Shown piece by piece: positions 15,852-26,400 of a stretch of 36,997 nucleotides of DNA (position 1 is its first letter; each line of letters begins with the position of its first letter). The notes under the pieces were generated by a model that was not told the origin of the DNA, ran no database searches, and saw only the letters and a list, made by a program, of their open reading frames with translations. Source of the DNA: an uncultured Clostridia bacterium (GTDB taxonomy: Bacteria > Bacillota > Clostridia > Christensenellales > UBA1242); the NCBI GenBank assembly GCA_934771475.1, contig CAKVMD010000011.1, positions 1 to 36,997 on the forward strand, read 5' to 3'. A program made the translations under genes and the position numbers.

Positions 15852-17240
15852 TTAGTTAAACTTTACTCTCTCTTCAATATATGCAGGAAGCTCGTTAATA
15901 TTAATTTGCTCCATAGTATCACGGTCTCTGATTGTAACAGTATCATTTTCAAGAGTGTCAAAGTCGATTGTTACGCAGTAAGGTGTTCCGATTTCATCTT
16001 GACGGCGATAACGCTTTCCTATTGAACCTGCTTCATCATAGTCGCAGTTAAAAAGTTTATTAAGTTTTCTATATACTTCTCTTGCCTTTTCTGAAAGTTT
16101 TTTAGAGAGTGGTAAGATTGCAACTTTATAAGGGGCAAGGGCAGGGATGAGGTGTAAAACTGTTCTTGTATCTCCTTCGCCAACGACTTCCTCATCGTAG
16201 GCATTGCAAAGAATTGTTAAAAACATTCTGTCAACTCCAAGCGCTGGTTCAACAACATAAGGAATATATTTTTCGTTTGTGATAGGGTCGGTGTATTCCA
16301 TATTCTCACCGCTGAATTTTTGGTGCTGAGTAAGGTCATAGTCGGTTCTATCTGCAATTCCCCACAGTTCGCCCCAGCCAAATGGGAACAAAAATTCAAA
16401 GTCGGTTGTTGCTTTTGAATAGAAGCAAAGTTCTTCTGGGCTGTGGTCGCGCTCTCTTAAATTTTCTTTTTTGATTCCAAGATCGTAAAGCCATTGTCTC
16501 ATTTCGTTTTTATAGAAGTTAAACCAATCAAGGTCTGTCCCTGGTTTGCAGAAAAATTCAAGTTCCATTTGCTCAAATTCACGAGTACGGAAAATAAAGT
16601 TTCCAGGAGTGATTTCATTTCTAAAACTTCTTCCCATTTGTCCAATACCAAAAGGCATTTTAGGGCGTTGGGTTCTTACAACATTTTTGTAGTCGACAAA
16701 CATTGCTTGGGCAGTTTCTGGACGAAGATAAACTTCGCTCTTTGAATCTTCTGTTACACCCATAAATGTTTTAAACATAAGGTTAAAGTTGCGCATCCCA
16801 GTGAAGTTACTTTTGCCACAATTTGGACATTTTACATGATGCTCAGCAATAAACTTTTCAAGGCCGGCATTGTCAAGTTCTCCCACCACAACATCAAGCC
16901 CGTTAGCGACAACATAATCTTCTACAAGTTTGTCGGCTCTGTGTCTAGTTTTGCACTCTTTGCAGTCAATTAATGGGTCTGAGAATCCTGCAAGGTGTCC
17001 GCTTGCTTGCCAAACGCGTGGGTTCATAATGATTGATGCATCAATTCCAACATTGTATTCATTTTCATGGATAAATCTTTTCCACCACAGTTCCTTTATG
17101 TTCTTTTTAAGTTCGCTTCCAATAGGGCCATAGTCCCAACTGTTGGCAAGTCCGCCATAAATTTCACTTCCCGGATAAACAAAGCCTCTTGCTTTGCAAA
17201 GGTTTACGATTTTGTCCATTGTTAATTGTTCTTTTTCCAT
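15852..17240 (-). CDS. glyS: glycyl-tRNA synthetase, single-chain dimeric type
   Basis: Class II synthetase charging tRNA-Gly. 462 residues, the usual length of the alpha2-type bacterial GlyRS found in many Bacillota and Mollicutes, distinct from the alpha2beta2 GlyQ/GlyS type. Class II motif 2 appears as FRNEITPGNFIFRTREFEQ. Motif 3 appears as EPALGVDRMFL. Two CxxC pairs occur in the N-terminal third (CKEC and CPNC). The C-terminal anticodon domain starts near HLIPALAPYKVAILP. GGAGG precedes the ATG. Expression is controlled by a T-box leader and a strong promoter immediately upstream. Confidence 0.96.
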   Translation of the reverse strand: MEKEQLTMDKIVNLCKARGFVYPGSEIYGGLANSWDYGPIGSELKKNIKELWWKRFIHENEYNVGIDASIIMNPRVWQASGHLAGFSDPLIDCKECKTRHRADKLVEDYVVANGLDVVVGELDNAGLEKFIAEHHVKCPNCGKSNFTGMRNFNLMFKTFMGVTEDSKSEVYLRPETAQAMFVDYKNVVRTQRPKMPFGIGQMGRSFRNEITPGNFIFRTREFEQMELEFFCKPGTDLDWFNFYKNEMRQWLYDLGIKKENLRERDHSPEELCFYSKATTDFEFLFPFGWGELWGIADRTDYDLTQHQKFSGENMEYTDPITNEKYIPYVVEPALGVDRMFLTILCNAYDEEVVGEGDTRTVLHLIPALAPYKVAILPLSKKLSEKAREVYRKLNKLFNCDYDEAGSIGKRYRRQDEIGTPYCVTIDFDTLENDTVTIRDRDTMEQININELPAYIEERVKFN

Positions 17241-17265
17241 ATATCCTCCAATATTTGCATAGGAA

Positions 17266-17402
17266 ACAAAAACCCCTATGCTGATTTAGCATAGGGGCGA
17301 TAATAACCGCTGTTCCACCCTAATTTCACGCGAAAACGCGCCTTTTTTAGTGTCTTTACGCCGACAAGCGTTTGCTCGGGAGTTGCCAATTCCGTCATTG
17401 CT
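17266..17402 (-). promoter_or_regulatory. glycine T-box riboswitch, compact form
   Basis: Leader RNA that senses uncharged tRNA-Gly and prevents termination before glyS. The T-box reads AGGGTGGAACAGCGG (17308-17322, minus strand). Its UGGA pairs with tRNA UCCA, fitting the U73 discriminator of bacterial tRNA-Gly. Antiterminator: AGGG and GCG pair with CGC-CCCU, leaving a seven-base bulge. The competing terminator is listed separately. A CGCG-TTTT-CGCG hairpin (17329-17340) looks like Stem III. The region for Stem I is only ~60 bases, with GGC specifier candidates at 17360-17362 and 17385-17387, so the usual distal double T-loop seems missing. Confidence 0.85.
17268..17297 (-). terminator. T-box terminator hairpin
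   Basis: Perfect ten-base stem CCCCTATGCT / AGCATAGGGG (17273-17297) with a five-base loop, followed on the minus strand by TTTTTG. The first CCCCT is also needed by the antiterminator, so the two folds exclude each other. Confidence 0.9.
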
Positions 17403-17408
17403 AAGAGT

Positions 17409-17437
17409 ATTGTAACTATTTCGCATAAAATTGTCAA
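17409..17437 (-). promoter_or_regulatory. glyS promoter
   Basis: Minus strand TTGACA (17432-17437), 17 bases, TACAAT (17409-17414). Expected +1 near 17402, giving a ~160-base leader. Confidence 0.8.
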
Positions 17438-17455
17438 GTATTTAGTGAGTCTATA

Positions 17456-17484
17456 TTGACATTTAAGATAAAAAATAGTATTAT
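17456..17484 (+). promoter_or_regulatory. promoter of the PGDYG-like gene
   Basis: TTGACA (17456-17461), 17 bases, TATTAT (17479-17484), then AGGAGG at 17491. It is back to back with the glyS promoter, 18 bases between the two -35 boxes. Confidence 0.75.
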
Positions 17485-17502
17485 TTTAAAAGGAGGAGAC
17501 AA

Positions 17503-18063
17503 ATGAAAAAAGAATATAGTGCTTTAAACGGCGAAAAAATTCAATGCGATTATGTCGAAATAGATTTTTTGGGTGGAGACGCAGTTGATCTTCTTGCTAG
17601 ATACACAGATGGAGAATTTATTTATGCAAGAAAAACCAGAGAAGTTGTTGCTCAGCCTGTTAAAGAAGGGCAAGTTGTTGAAACAAAACCACTTGCAACA
17701 ATAAATGGGCAAACTTGTATTATAAGCGAAACCACACAAGTAGTTACTGATGAACACGTTGCACGTGGTGATATGCTTGTAACAAATCCAGACGGGGAAC
17801 AATATATAGTAAAAGGACCAAAGTTCCAAAAAATTTATACACAAGTAAGTGATGGCGTTTATAAGCCACAAGGTGAAACAAAAGCATTTTTAACAACAAC
17901 TACAAACATTTGCTTTAAAGCATCATGGGGAGAAGTTCAATTTGCACCAAAAGGAAGCAAACTTTGCGTTTCAGATTTAGGCGATATATATTCTGTTACT
18001 GATAGTGCTTTTGATGCTACATATGAAATTGTAAATCAACCACAAGAAAACGAAAATCAATAA
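17503..18063 (+). CDS. uncharacterised protein with PGDYG-like domain
   Basis: 186 residues, no signal peptide or membrane helix, acidic and rich in beta-forming residues. The central stretch ARGDMLVTNPDGEQYIVKGP resembles the PGDYG domain, a small fold of unknown function that typically carries P/RGD-x-L/V-x-x and a following KGP-type segment. It occurs once more weakly near the end (APKGSKLCVSDLGDIYSV). The C-terminus QPQENENQ is disordered-looking. Strong AGGAGG ribosome binding site. It is followed 82 bases later by a tiny zinc-ribbon gene before the terminator. Function not known. Confidence 0.65.
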   Translation: MKKEYSALNGEKIQCDYVEIDFLGGDAVDLLARYTDGEFIYARKTREVVAQPVKEGQVVETKPLATINGQTCIISETTQVVTDEHVARGDMLVTNPDGEQYIVKGPKFQKIYTQVSDGVYKPQGETKAFLTTTTNICFKASWGEVQFAPKGSKLCVSDLGDIYSVTDSAFDATYEIVNQPQENENQ

Positions 18064-18145
18064 TATAATGAAAATAGAAAAATATATAAGAACTTAACAA
18101 ATAATATTGTTTCTTCACATTATTTGCTCAAAACGCGGAGCATCA

Positions 18146-18229
18146 TTGAAAAAAGAATGCCCAAATTGCAAATATCTTAACGAAAGAAAAGATGGGCTTT
18201 GTGAAAAATGTGGAACTAAATTAGATTAA
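18146..18229 (+). CDS. 27-residue zinc-ribbon peptide
   Basis: Short ORF starting TTG, with GGAG five bases upstream. The product reads (M)KKECPNCKYLNERKDGLCEK followed by CGTKLD, a complete CxxC-x10-CxxC zinc-binding module and little else. The frame is open further upstream (to 18098) but contains no better start. An eight-base inverted repeat CAAATAAT/ATTATTTG (18098-18126) lies just before the ribosome binding site. Such single ribbons usually cap larger proteins, so this may be a free small protein or a remnant of one. It shares a terminator with the PGDYG-like gene. Confidence 0.5.
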   Translation: MKKECPNCKYLNERKDGLCEKCGTKLD

Positions 18230-18246
18230 CAACAGAATAAAGGTTT

Positions 18247-18280
18247 AAAAAATGCAGGTTGAATTTGGCCTGCATTTTTT
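18247..18280. terminator. bidirectional terminator
   Basis: Stem ATGCAGG (18252-18258) / CCTGCAT (18269-18275), preceded by an A-run and followed by six T, so it also suits the ABC-F gene arriving on the minus strand. Confidence 0.8.
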
Positions 18281-18381
18281 ATTTAATTTATATGATTTAT
18301 TTCCCAAACCATGTTTTTGCAAAAAAAAGTAGCGATTTTAACGAAAAATTATAATTTTGGTTTGTGTTTTGTTTAAATAAT

Positions 18382-19962
18382 TTATTTCATATATTTTGCG
18401 ACATATTCTTCGTAAGAGCCTGTGAAATCAATGATTTTATCTTCATCCACAATATCGATAATTCTATTTGCAACAGTCTCAATTATTTCTTGGTCGTGAG
18501 TTGAGAAAAGCATATTTCCTCTAAAATTCTGCATTCCCTTGTTTAGCGCTGTGATACTTTCAAGGTCAAGGTGGTTTGTTGGCTCATCAAGCAAGATAAG
18601 GTTACCTTGTTCAAGCATCATTTTTGCAAGCATACATCTTACTCGTTCACCACCAGAAAGCACATTCGCCGGTTTCAAGTTTTCTTCACCTGTGAAAAGC
18701 ATTCTTCCAAGCCATGACCTTATATATGTCTCATTTTGGTCTTTTGAATATTGTCTGAGCCAGTCCACGATAGGGAGGGTGTTGCCTTCAAAATACTCAT
18801 TGTTGTTTTGTGGCAAATATGTCATTTTGATTGTTTTCCCAACGAACACTTGCCCATGGTCGGCTTTTTCTTTTCCAAGGATAATATTGAATAAAGTGGT
18901 GATAATTTGGCTATTTTTTGCAAAAATTGCGACTTTTTGACCTTTTTCTATGTTAAATGAAAGATTTTTAAACATTCCAGCCTTTGTCAAGTGGTCAACT
19001 TTTAAAACCTCTTTTCCAATCTCTTGTGTGTATTCAAAGTTGATGTAAGGATATTTTCTTGAAGAAGGTTTTAAGTCTTCAATATTGATTTTTTCAAGTT
19101 CTTTCTTACGGCTAGTCGCTTGCTTTGATTTTGAAGCGTTTGCTGAGAAGCGGGCAATAAAGTCTTTAAGTTCTTTGACGCGTTGCTCTGCCTTTTTGTT
19201 TTGGTCTTTCATTTGTTTGAGTATAAGTTGACTCGATTCATACCAGAAATCATAGTTTCCAATAAACATATTGATTTTTCCATAGTCAACATCGCAAATG
19301 TGAGTGCAAACCTTGTTGAGAAAGTGTCTATTGTGTGAAACGATAATAACGGTGTTTTCAAAATCAAGCAAAAAGTCTTCTAGCCAACGCGTTGTTTTGA
19401 AGTCAAGGTTGTTCGTAGGCTCATCCAGCACCAAAATGTCGGGATTTCCAAAAAGTGCTTGTGCAAGCAAAACTTTAACCTTTACTTTTGGGTCTGTTTG
19501 TCCCATAAGGTCATAAAAATTTTCTTCTTTAATGCCAAGGCTTTGAAGTAATTGTTTTGCTTCACTCTCGGCTTCCCAACCTCCAAGTTCTGCAAATTCG
19601 GTTTCAAGTTCTCCCGCTCTAATTCCGTCCTCCTCACTGAAATCTTCTTTCATGTAAAGGGCGTCTTTTTCCTTTTGAACTTCCATAAGTCTTTTGTGTC
19701 CAAGAAGCACGGTGTCAAGAATTGTTTCGTTATCATAAGCGTTTTGGTTTTGCGCTAAAACGGACATTCTTTCTCCCGGAGTGATAAAAATTTCACCGGT
19801 GTTAGGTTCAATTTCGCCTGTTAAAATCTTTAAAAATGTACTTTTGCCTGCGCCATTGGCACCAATTATGCCATAACAATTACCTTTTGTGAATTTTAGA
19901 TTGACATCTTTATACAAAACTCTTCCGCCAAACGCAAGTGAAACATTTGTTGCTTGAATCAT
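18382..19962 (-). CDS. ABC-F family ATPase (YbiT/YkpA-like)
   Basis: 526 residues, cytosolic, two ATP-binding cassettes joined by the charged ABC-F linker (FSANASKSKQATSR), which in this family enters the ribosomal E/P-site region. No membrane segments, so a translation factor rather than a transporter. Cassette 1: Walker A GANGAGKST (34-42) intact, Walker B LVLDEP intact, signature replaced by MGQTDPKVKVK (153-163). Cassette 2: signature LSGGE (435-439) and LLDEPTNHLD intact, but Walker A is AKNSQIITT (348-356), without the GK. The lack of a YbiT-type first signature is familial; the lost second Walker A is less usual. Function is likely translational stress control or ribosome protection; no resistance claim can be made. 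Confidence 0.9.
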   Translation of the reverse strand: MIQATNVSLAFGGRVLYKDVNLKFTKGNCYGIIGANGAGKSTFLKILTGEIEPNTGEIFITPGERMSVLAQNQNAYDNETILDTVLLGHKRLMEVQKEKDALYMKEDFSEEDGIRAGELETEFAELGGWEAESEAKQLLQSLGIKEENFYDLMGQTDPKVKVKVLLAQALFGNPDILVLDEPTNNLDFKTTRWLEDFLLDFENTVIIVSHNRHFLNKVCTHICDVDYGKINMFIGNYDFWYESSQLILKQMKDQNKKAEQRVKELKDFIARFSANASKSKQATSRKKELEKINIEDLKPSSRKYPYINFEYTQEIGKEVLKVDHLTKAGMFKNLSFNIEKGQKVAIFAKNSQIITTLFNIILGKEKADHGQVFVGKTIKMTYLPQNNNEYFEGNTLPIVDWLRQYSKDQNETYIRSWLGRMLFTGEENLKPANVLSGGERVRCMLAKMMLEQGNLILLDEPTNHLDLESITALNKGMQNFRGNMLFSTHDQEIIETVANRIIDIVDEDKIIDFTGSYEEYVAKYMK

Positions 19963-19991
19963 GATATTCTCCTTTAAAATTATTCTATTAA

Positions 19992-20020
19992 AGTATAAGA
20001 CTATAAAATATTTTTGTCAA
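19992..20020 (-). promoter_or_regulatory. promoter of the ABC-F gene
   Basis: Minus strand TTGACA (20015-20020), 17 bases, TATACT (19992-19997), followed by AGGAG before the ATG at 19962. The ~30-base leader leaves no room for an attenuator. Confidence 0.8.
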
Positions 20021-20413
20021 TCAAAAGTTTTGAAGGAAAGAAAAAATAGACAAGTAAATTAAAATAAAAAAATGTTTGTAGCGAAAAAATTAATAAAAAA
20101 ATAGTTTTTTTATCTTTTTTTATGAATTTTTTGATATTTTTCGATATTTTTTTGAAAATTATAAAATATTTTTAATTTTATTTTTAAATAAATTTTTTAA
20201 ATTATTTCCTTGTAAATTTAAAAAATATTTTCTATAAAAATTAAATATTTTTTGTGCCGATATTATTGTGATTTATTTTTATTTCTATTTGCGAAGATAA
20301 CGCAACAAAGATAAATTATTTTTGCGCGCAAGCAAAGACAAGATAAATATTTTTTTGTTATTTATTAATAATATAATTAAATTTCTATTTCTTCAACAAA
20401 AAGCGAAATTTAT
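20021..20413. other. very AT-rich divergent spacer
   Basis: No gene seen on either strand. The stretch 20041-20280 is about 11% G+C by my count, with many A- and T-tracts. GATATTTTT occurs twice (20133, 20143 region). A ten-base palindrome TTGCGCGCAA lies at 20322-20331. Possibly bent DNA or an UP-element region serving the giant gene. Confidence 0.5.
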
Positions 20414-20443
20414 TTGCCTTTTTCGATAAAAAAATATTATAAT
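20414..20443 (+). promoter_or_regulatory. candidate promoter of the giant surface protein gene
   Basis: TTGCCT (20414-20419), 18 bases, TATAAT (20438-20443). The leader would be ~34 bases with GAGGTG six bases before the ATG at 20484. Confidence 0.5.
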
Positions 20444-20483
20444 ATTTTCGTAAGAAACTGTTTAAGAAAATGAGGTGTCTTAA

Positions 20484-23400
20484 ATGAAAAAAGTAAGAAA
20501 AAATAAAAAGCAAATTGAAAAAGGAAAATGGTCGGTAGGAAAGACCATAGCGTCTGTTATAAGCTCGGTTGCTCTTATCAGCGGAGTTACTGTTTTGGGC
20601 GTTTACCTATCTGGTGGATTTGAGGAAACTGTTGTAAACCCTCAAAGCATAAACTTTGATTACAGTGGACTTCAATATTCAAACGGTCAACTAGAAATAT
20701 CGGGAGTGGAAAGTTTTTCACTTACCATTTCTTCGCCTACTGAAAATGTAACTAGAAAGAAAGTTGCACTTTCGTTTGGTGAAGGTGTGGATTATTCTCG
20801 TGCCAATGGTTACATATCAAATAAGATTATCCAAGTCCCTGAGGAAGTTGAACTTGGCGAAGCCTTTACAGTAAGGCTACTTCAAAAATCGTTTGCTTAT
20901 GATACAAATGGCGATGGAGAAAATGACCTTACTTTTGATAGCATTGCGGGCGGAATCTCAACCCTTATTGCTAAAAGCGAATACAACCAAATAAATTCAC
21001 AGTCTTTACAAATTGCGGTCGACACTCCTGTTTATAAAATAACAAACTACCTTGTGGATATGTCGGGCAACACACTTGAAAAGATAGGTGCAAACCAAGA
21101 GTTTAAAGTTGCGTCTAAATTTTACCCAGAAGAAAGCAGATATATGTTTGCGGACAACTTGAACTCAAATATTGCTAACTCTGCCAAAAGAGAAAAACTT
21201 GTTTTGTTTGGTGTAACAGACGGGACAAACTATATCGAAATGAATGTCGGCGAAAATTTTGATTCATCGTTTAAGGTGGGAAGCGAAATTGTCGATAATA
21301 TTAAAATTGAAGCGTACTCATTTAAAGATGCTAAATCACAACTTGAAATGCTTGGCTCTTTAAACGAAGGCTCTTTGCAAAGTAAATATAGTGAACTTTA
21401 TGGGAAACTCGTCGCAAGTAGCGGAGAAAATGTTTCAAATACAAACATCGCGATTGAAATGGCTTCGGCATCAATTTCAAGTTTTGATATTGGTAAAGCG
21501 GGCACAACAATCACAGTTACTGACGGGGAAGAAGCAAGCATATATGTAAATGGAATTAATGGCGTTAGCCTTGACGCACAAATCTTGTCTACTGATGACG
21601 AAACTCTTACATATTTGCTTGAAAATATTGCGCTTGAATTTGTCAAACTTGACGGAACGCCTCTTGATATGGCCAACATTGAGGTCGGGGGAAGAACTTT
21701 TGGCGACAATAAATTTTTAACAATAGACGGGCACAAACTTTATCTTCCTTATAACAATGTTTCAAACAAGAATAATTGCTATTGGGATATAACCTCATCT
21801 CTTACACAAGACATTAAAGTTAATGTTTATCTTGTTGTAGAAACAGCCGAAGGACAGACTTTGTTTGGTACAAATGGCAATGTCCAAGTTAAATCTTTCA
21901 CCTTGCACACAAAAGAGGTTGAAGATGAAGTCCCTTCATTCGTAGACCAAGATGTAAACTTCAATGTTCCACAAGAGGTAGTAACTCTTGACATCGCAAG
22001 TGGTGGCACAGGTATCGTTCCTAAAACTATTGATTTAAGAGAGTTTATTGTTATCCCAGCAAATAACAAATACACTTCTGTTCAATTCTTTGTTAGGGCG
22101 CAAAATAATGCCGATATTGCAGATATAATCAATGGGCCATTTAATGGTACTACGGAAGACGGGTGGACAAAACTTATTGATGATTCAATAACAATCAAAG
22201 GTGCTGGAAGTTTTGAACTTAAATTTGCAACCACCAAGCCAGACGGTACTATCGTGAAGAATTGCGAAGCAAGCAAAACTTTTATTTGCCAGCAAGCACT
22301 AAGTCAAGAATCAATCGTAATTGCAAACACTCAAATTAAAGTAACACAAGCAAACATGACTGTTACTGAAACAGAAGCATACCTTACTCAAATGCAAAAT
22401 GACAAAATTGAACTTTCATTTGCTTTGTCTAGTGCTTCATCAAGCGTTTTTGCAAACGAATTTAATTCAAACAAAATATCTCTCTCTGTATTCTCGGGCA
22501 GTGAGGATATAAGCAACAAATTTTCTATCGTTGCTCAGCCAGTTACAACTGCCTCTACAAAGTTAGAGTACACCTTGACCGTTCTTGGCGAACTTGACGC
22601 TGAAAAGGAAATAACAAGATTTACTCTGGTTTATAAGAAAGATGCTAGCGAGGGGAATAATATTTTGTGGAACATTGATGTTCCTTTCACTATCGGTGGA
22701 GAAACCGGACCTCAAATTTTCATCTATTCTCCAATAACAGAGAGCGTTAGCCTAATAGGCAATCCACCTACAAATGTTTCATATAACCAAAAACTTAATT
22801 CTAATGGAGACCTAGAACAAACAATCACAAATATTGATACTGGCACAAACATAACAAACCTTGTCCAAGCGGTAATTGGAAACGAAGGGAGCAATATAAC
22901 AATAACCGACCAACACCATAGAACAGACACTCTTGCTGGTCAATGGGCGTTTGAAGTTATAAGCGGAAGAGATGCAATTAACTTAGAGCCTCAAACTTTC
23001 TCAATTAAAGGCAATGGCGAGATTAAAATTAAAATTAAAGCAACAAAAGTTGGCGCAAATGCTATCTATGCAAAGACTGAGGAAAGTGAGGAAGACTATC
23101 AATTAAACATTTCTTCAACCTCAACTGGCGTTGACCACTTGACTTATCAAAGTGGGAAGAAACATGATGAAATAGGACGTGTTACAGGGGAAAAATTAAG
23201 TAGTGTAACCGTTGAGAAATATGGTATGGAAGGGGAGATATACGCTCTCGCAGACCTTGTTAAATATTATCTTGATGAGGAAGAGAAAACAGAGTACACC
23301 AAAGTTGCATTCAAGTTTGCAAGTAGTTATTTCCTCGGGCTTACAGACGCGCAGATAGTTGACCTTTATGGCAATAACGGAATGCTTAGCGTAACTCTTG

Positions 23401-26400
23401 AAGGCGAGGAAAAGGCAGTAAAGCGAGGAGCTGATGCGGGCGACATCAAGTCAAATCTTGAAAACAAAAATATTAAATCAATCACTATAAACAAACATTT
23501 TGGAAGAAACCATTCAATCAGACTTGACATAACTGATGAAAATAGAGTTGTAGATACAGCCTTCACATTTAATATCTTAAACAACCTTGAAATTAGTGCT
23601 GATGATTATAGTAACAAATATTGTATGGCACCATTTGACCTCACAAACACTATATCTTTTATTGATAAGGAAAATGTAACTGACACTAATTTGAAGGAAG
23701 TCTACAACGACCAAACATTGTACATTGTTCCAGTAACAACTGGCGGATATACTCTTTCTGCTTCTGCTTCTGAAAGCGGGACGATTGGAGAAGTAAATAA
23801 TGGACAAGTTACGTTCTATGATTTCTTTGACGCTGAAAGCAAAACATTTGTAGTTTCATTCAATGAAAGCAATATATATCAAAGAAACCTCTCAATCTCT
23901 TTCACTATTTTAAGAAACATAATTATAAGTGCAAAAAATCAACCTTTCTATATAATTGACAATGCCAATACTGGAATTGGAAGTTATCTTTTAATTGAAA
24001 GAAAAGATACATCTGCGGGGGCTCTTGATTTTGGAAACTTTACATTCACCACATCGGAAAAGTATTTAAAAGCTGAAAATAATAACGTTTTGGTGGCTCA
24101 AAATAATATTAAGTTTGGATATAACGAAGAAACTCTTACCGAAGTTGTTACAGTATCACATGAAAGTTCAGGAACGAAGCTAGGAAGCGTTAATATTTCA
24201 ATAAATCTAGCAGACTTTTCTTCGTCGGCCGCAGGGGAAACGCTTTATGGTCAAATAGCAGGCCTTTTGCAAAGTACCAGTGGAACACATGGTAATGTTC
24301 AAAAAATCGGTGAAACAAAATATATTGTTTTTGATATTGGACAAGATGGCACAACTCGCGAATGGGAGTTGACTTCCACATTGTCGGGCAAAGAGATACA
24401 ATTCGGAGGATATAAAGCTCTATACGAAACAGACAAGACGAATGTAAGCTTCAATAGTCAAGCCCAAACTCTTGCGGGATACAACAATAATAGTTATTAC
24501 ATTGTATTAACAGTTAGTATAGATTCCGCTAATAAAATAACCATTAATGTTCCAATTATCCTTTCAAAAGTTGGACATAATCCTTTAAGTTATAATGATG
24601 ATGAGTATTCTCTCGCAACCGCACTCATGTCGGCAACCGAATTACAAAGTAACGGAAAGTTTTCCTCACTCATGTCGGCAACCGAATTACAAAGTAACGG
24701 AAAGTTTTCCTCTCCAAAAGCAGAGCGAACCATAACACTTAATGATTTTGTTAGATATCAAGAAAATCAAACACTTGTTTATGACGCTGTTGGAGCAGAG
24801 GCTCTCGAACAATTAAATCTTCAAATAAACAAAGATATCTTAAAGAGTTTCGGAACTAATGAAGGTAAAACCCGTCCAACCATTTTGCTCAATCATCTTT
24901 CAAAAGAATATGGCTCTATATATCTCCCTCTTGCTTGGGTAGTTGGGGATGCAACTTTCCATTATCTCATCATTGTAGCGCCTGATGTAGAAGTCAGCGA
25001 CGCAATTTACGCATACAATGGAGATGCTGAATATATCGTATGCGCTAAGGACAATACAGAAACGATTGATTTTAGTGAAGAATATGGTTCTTCGACGCTA
25101 AACAGTGGAAAAACCAGATTTGAAGTTTATAAATTAAACGATCAAAATGAGAAAGGTGATAAAGTTACTACTGGCCTTACAACAGAGTACTATATTAAAT
25201 CTGTAATTTATGGTACAAACGAGTTCTCAAACGAAAGTCAATGGAAGGGAGTCGTTAGTTTTGATATTGTAGACAGCAAAGTTTCAATCACTCCAAAGAC
25301 AAATAATCCTTTGACTGTTATTATTGGAGTTCGTTTCGTTGAAGGTGCTAAGGCTAACGATCTTGCAGTTATATGTGAAGAAAAAACTTACACAGTTGTT
25401 TTAAATCAAAACACTTCTAATTATAAAGTAAGGGTTACTAATGGTGTCGACAACAATAAGGTCGGCAAACTTGAAACAACCGCAGAAAATGAATACACTT
25501 GGACAATTTCAAATATAAATGGCGGGACAAGAGACCTTAAAATTGAATTGCTTGATGCAAGTGATAGCGGTTCGCTTTCAACAATCGTATATGATTTACT
25601 TCAAGTGCAAGCAATAGAAGGCTCGAAGGCAATTGCCAAGGCTGAATATAATGCAACAAGTGTAGCAAATGTAGAAAACGATATTCCAGCAACCACTTTA
25701 AGATTAACGCTCAATGATTATATAGACGCAAATAAAACTATTAAATTTACTATATTCACAAAATATGGCTCACTCGCAACACTAAATGTTATTTTAACAG
25801 CCAATGCAAATGTTGAGTTAATAAATAGCAATGCAACCCTTACGGGCGGGTCTGAAACAAAATTTGGTGATATATTTAAAGTAACTTTAAATAACCAACC
25901 AGCAGTATATAGCGCTGATACTGGAACACCGGATTCTCCAAAATATATTATTAATACAAAAGAAAATGATACAAATGACATTTCATTTGATAATGACCTT
26001 GTAAAATTTGAAGATGGCAAGATTAAAGTTGCGAATCTCTTTGAAGATAGTGAAGTTACAATGACTGCGACACTTCAATTTGCCGGTAATGCGGAGCAAA
26101 CTTACAAATTCTCTCAAAAATTCACTCTTACAAAAAATGTTAAATTAACTGTTCCTGCTTCTAAATCAGTCGTTGCGATGAAGCCACTGGAAATAAAAGC
26201 AGAAGAATTTGTAAATAACGGGAAAAACGCTGCACGCATTATGTGTGAAAAATCCTCTGAGTATGCAGTTGCAGGTGATGGAACGGGAAAAATTACGATT
26301 ACTCCTAATTATGTCGGAAGAGAAACCGTGCTTACACTCAAACTTACAATTAAACTTGCATTTGGAGGTGTAGGCCAAACACAAACGATTGAATATCCAA

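Noticed and set aside
17741..17800. RGD in the PGDYG-like protein as an adhesion motif
   Set aside because: The protein has no export signal and the RGD fits the PGDYG-domain pattern.
20322..20331. TTGCGCGCAA palindrome, with GCGCGC also at 953 and 15813
   Set aside because: GCGCGC also occurs in coding sequence (for example 12532), so a shared intergenic signal is not supported.
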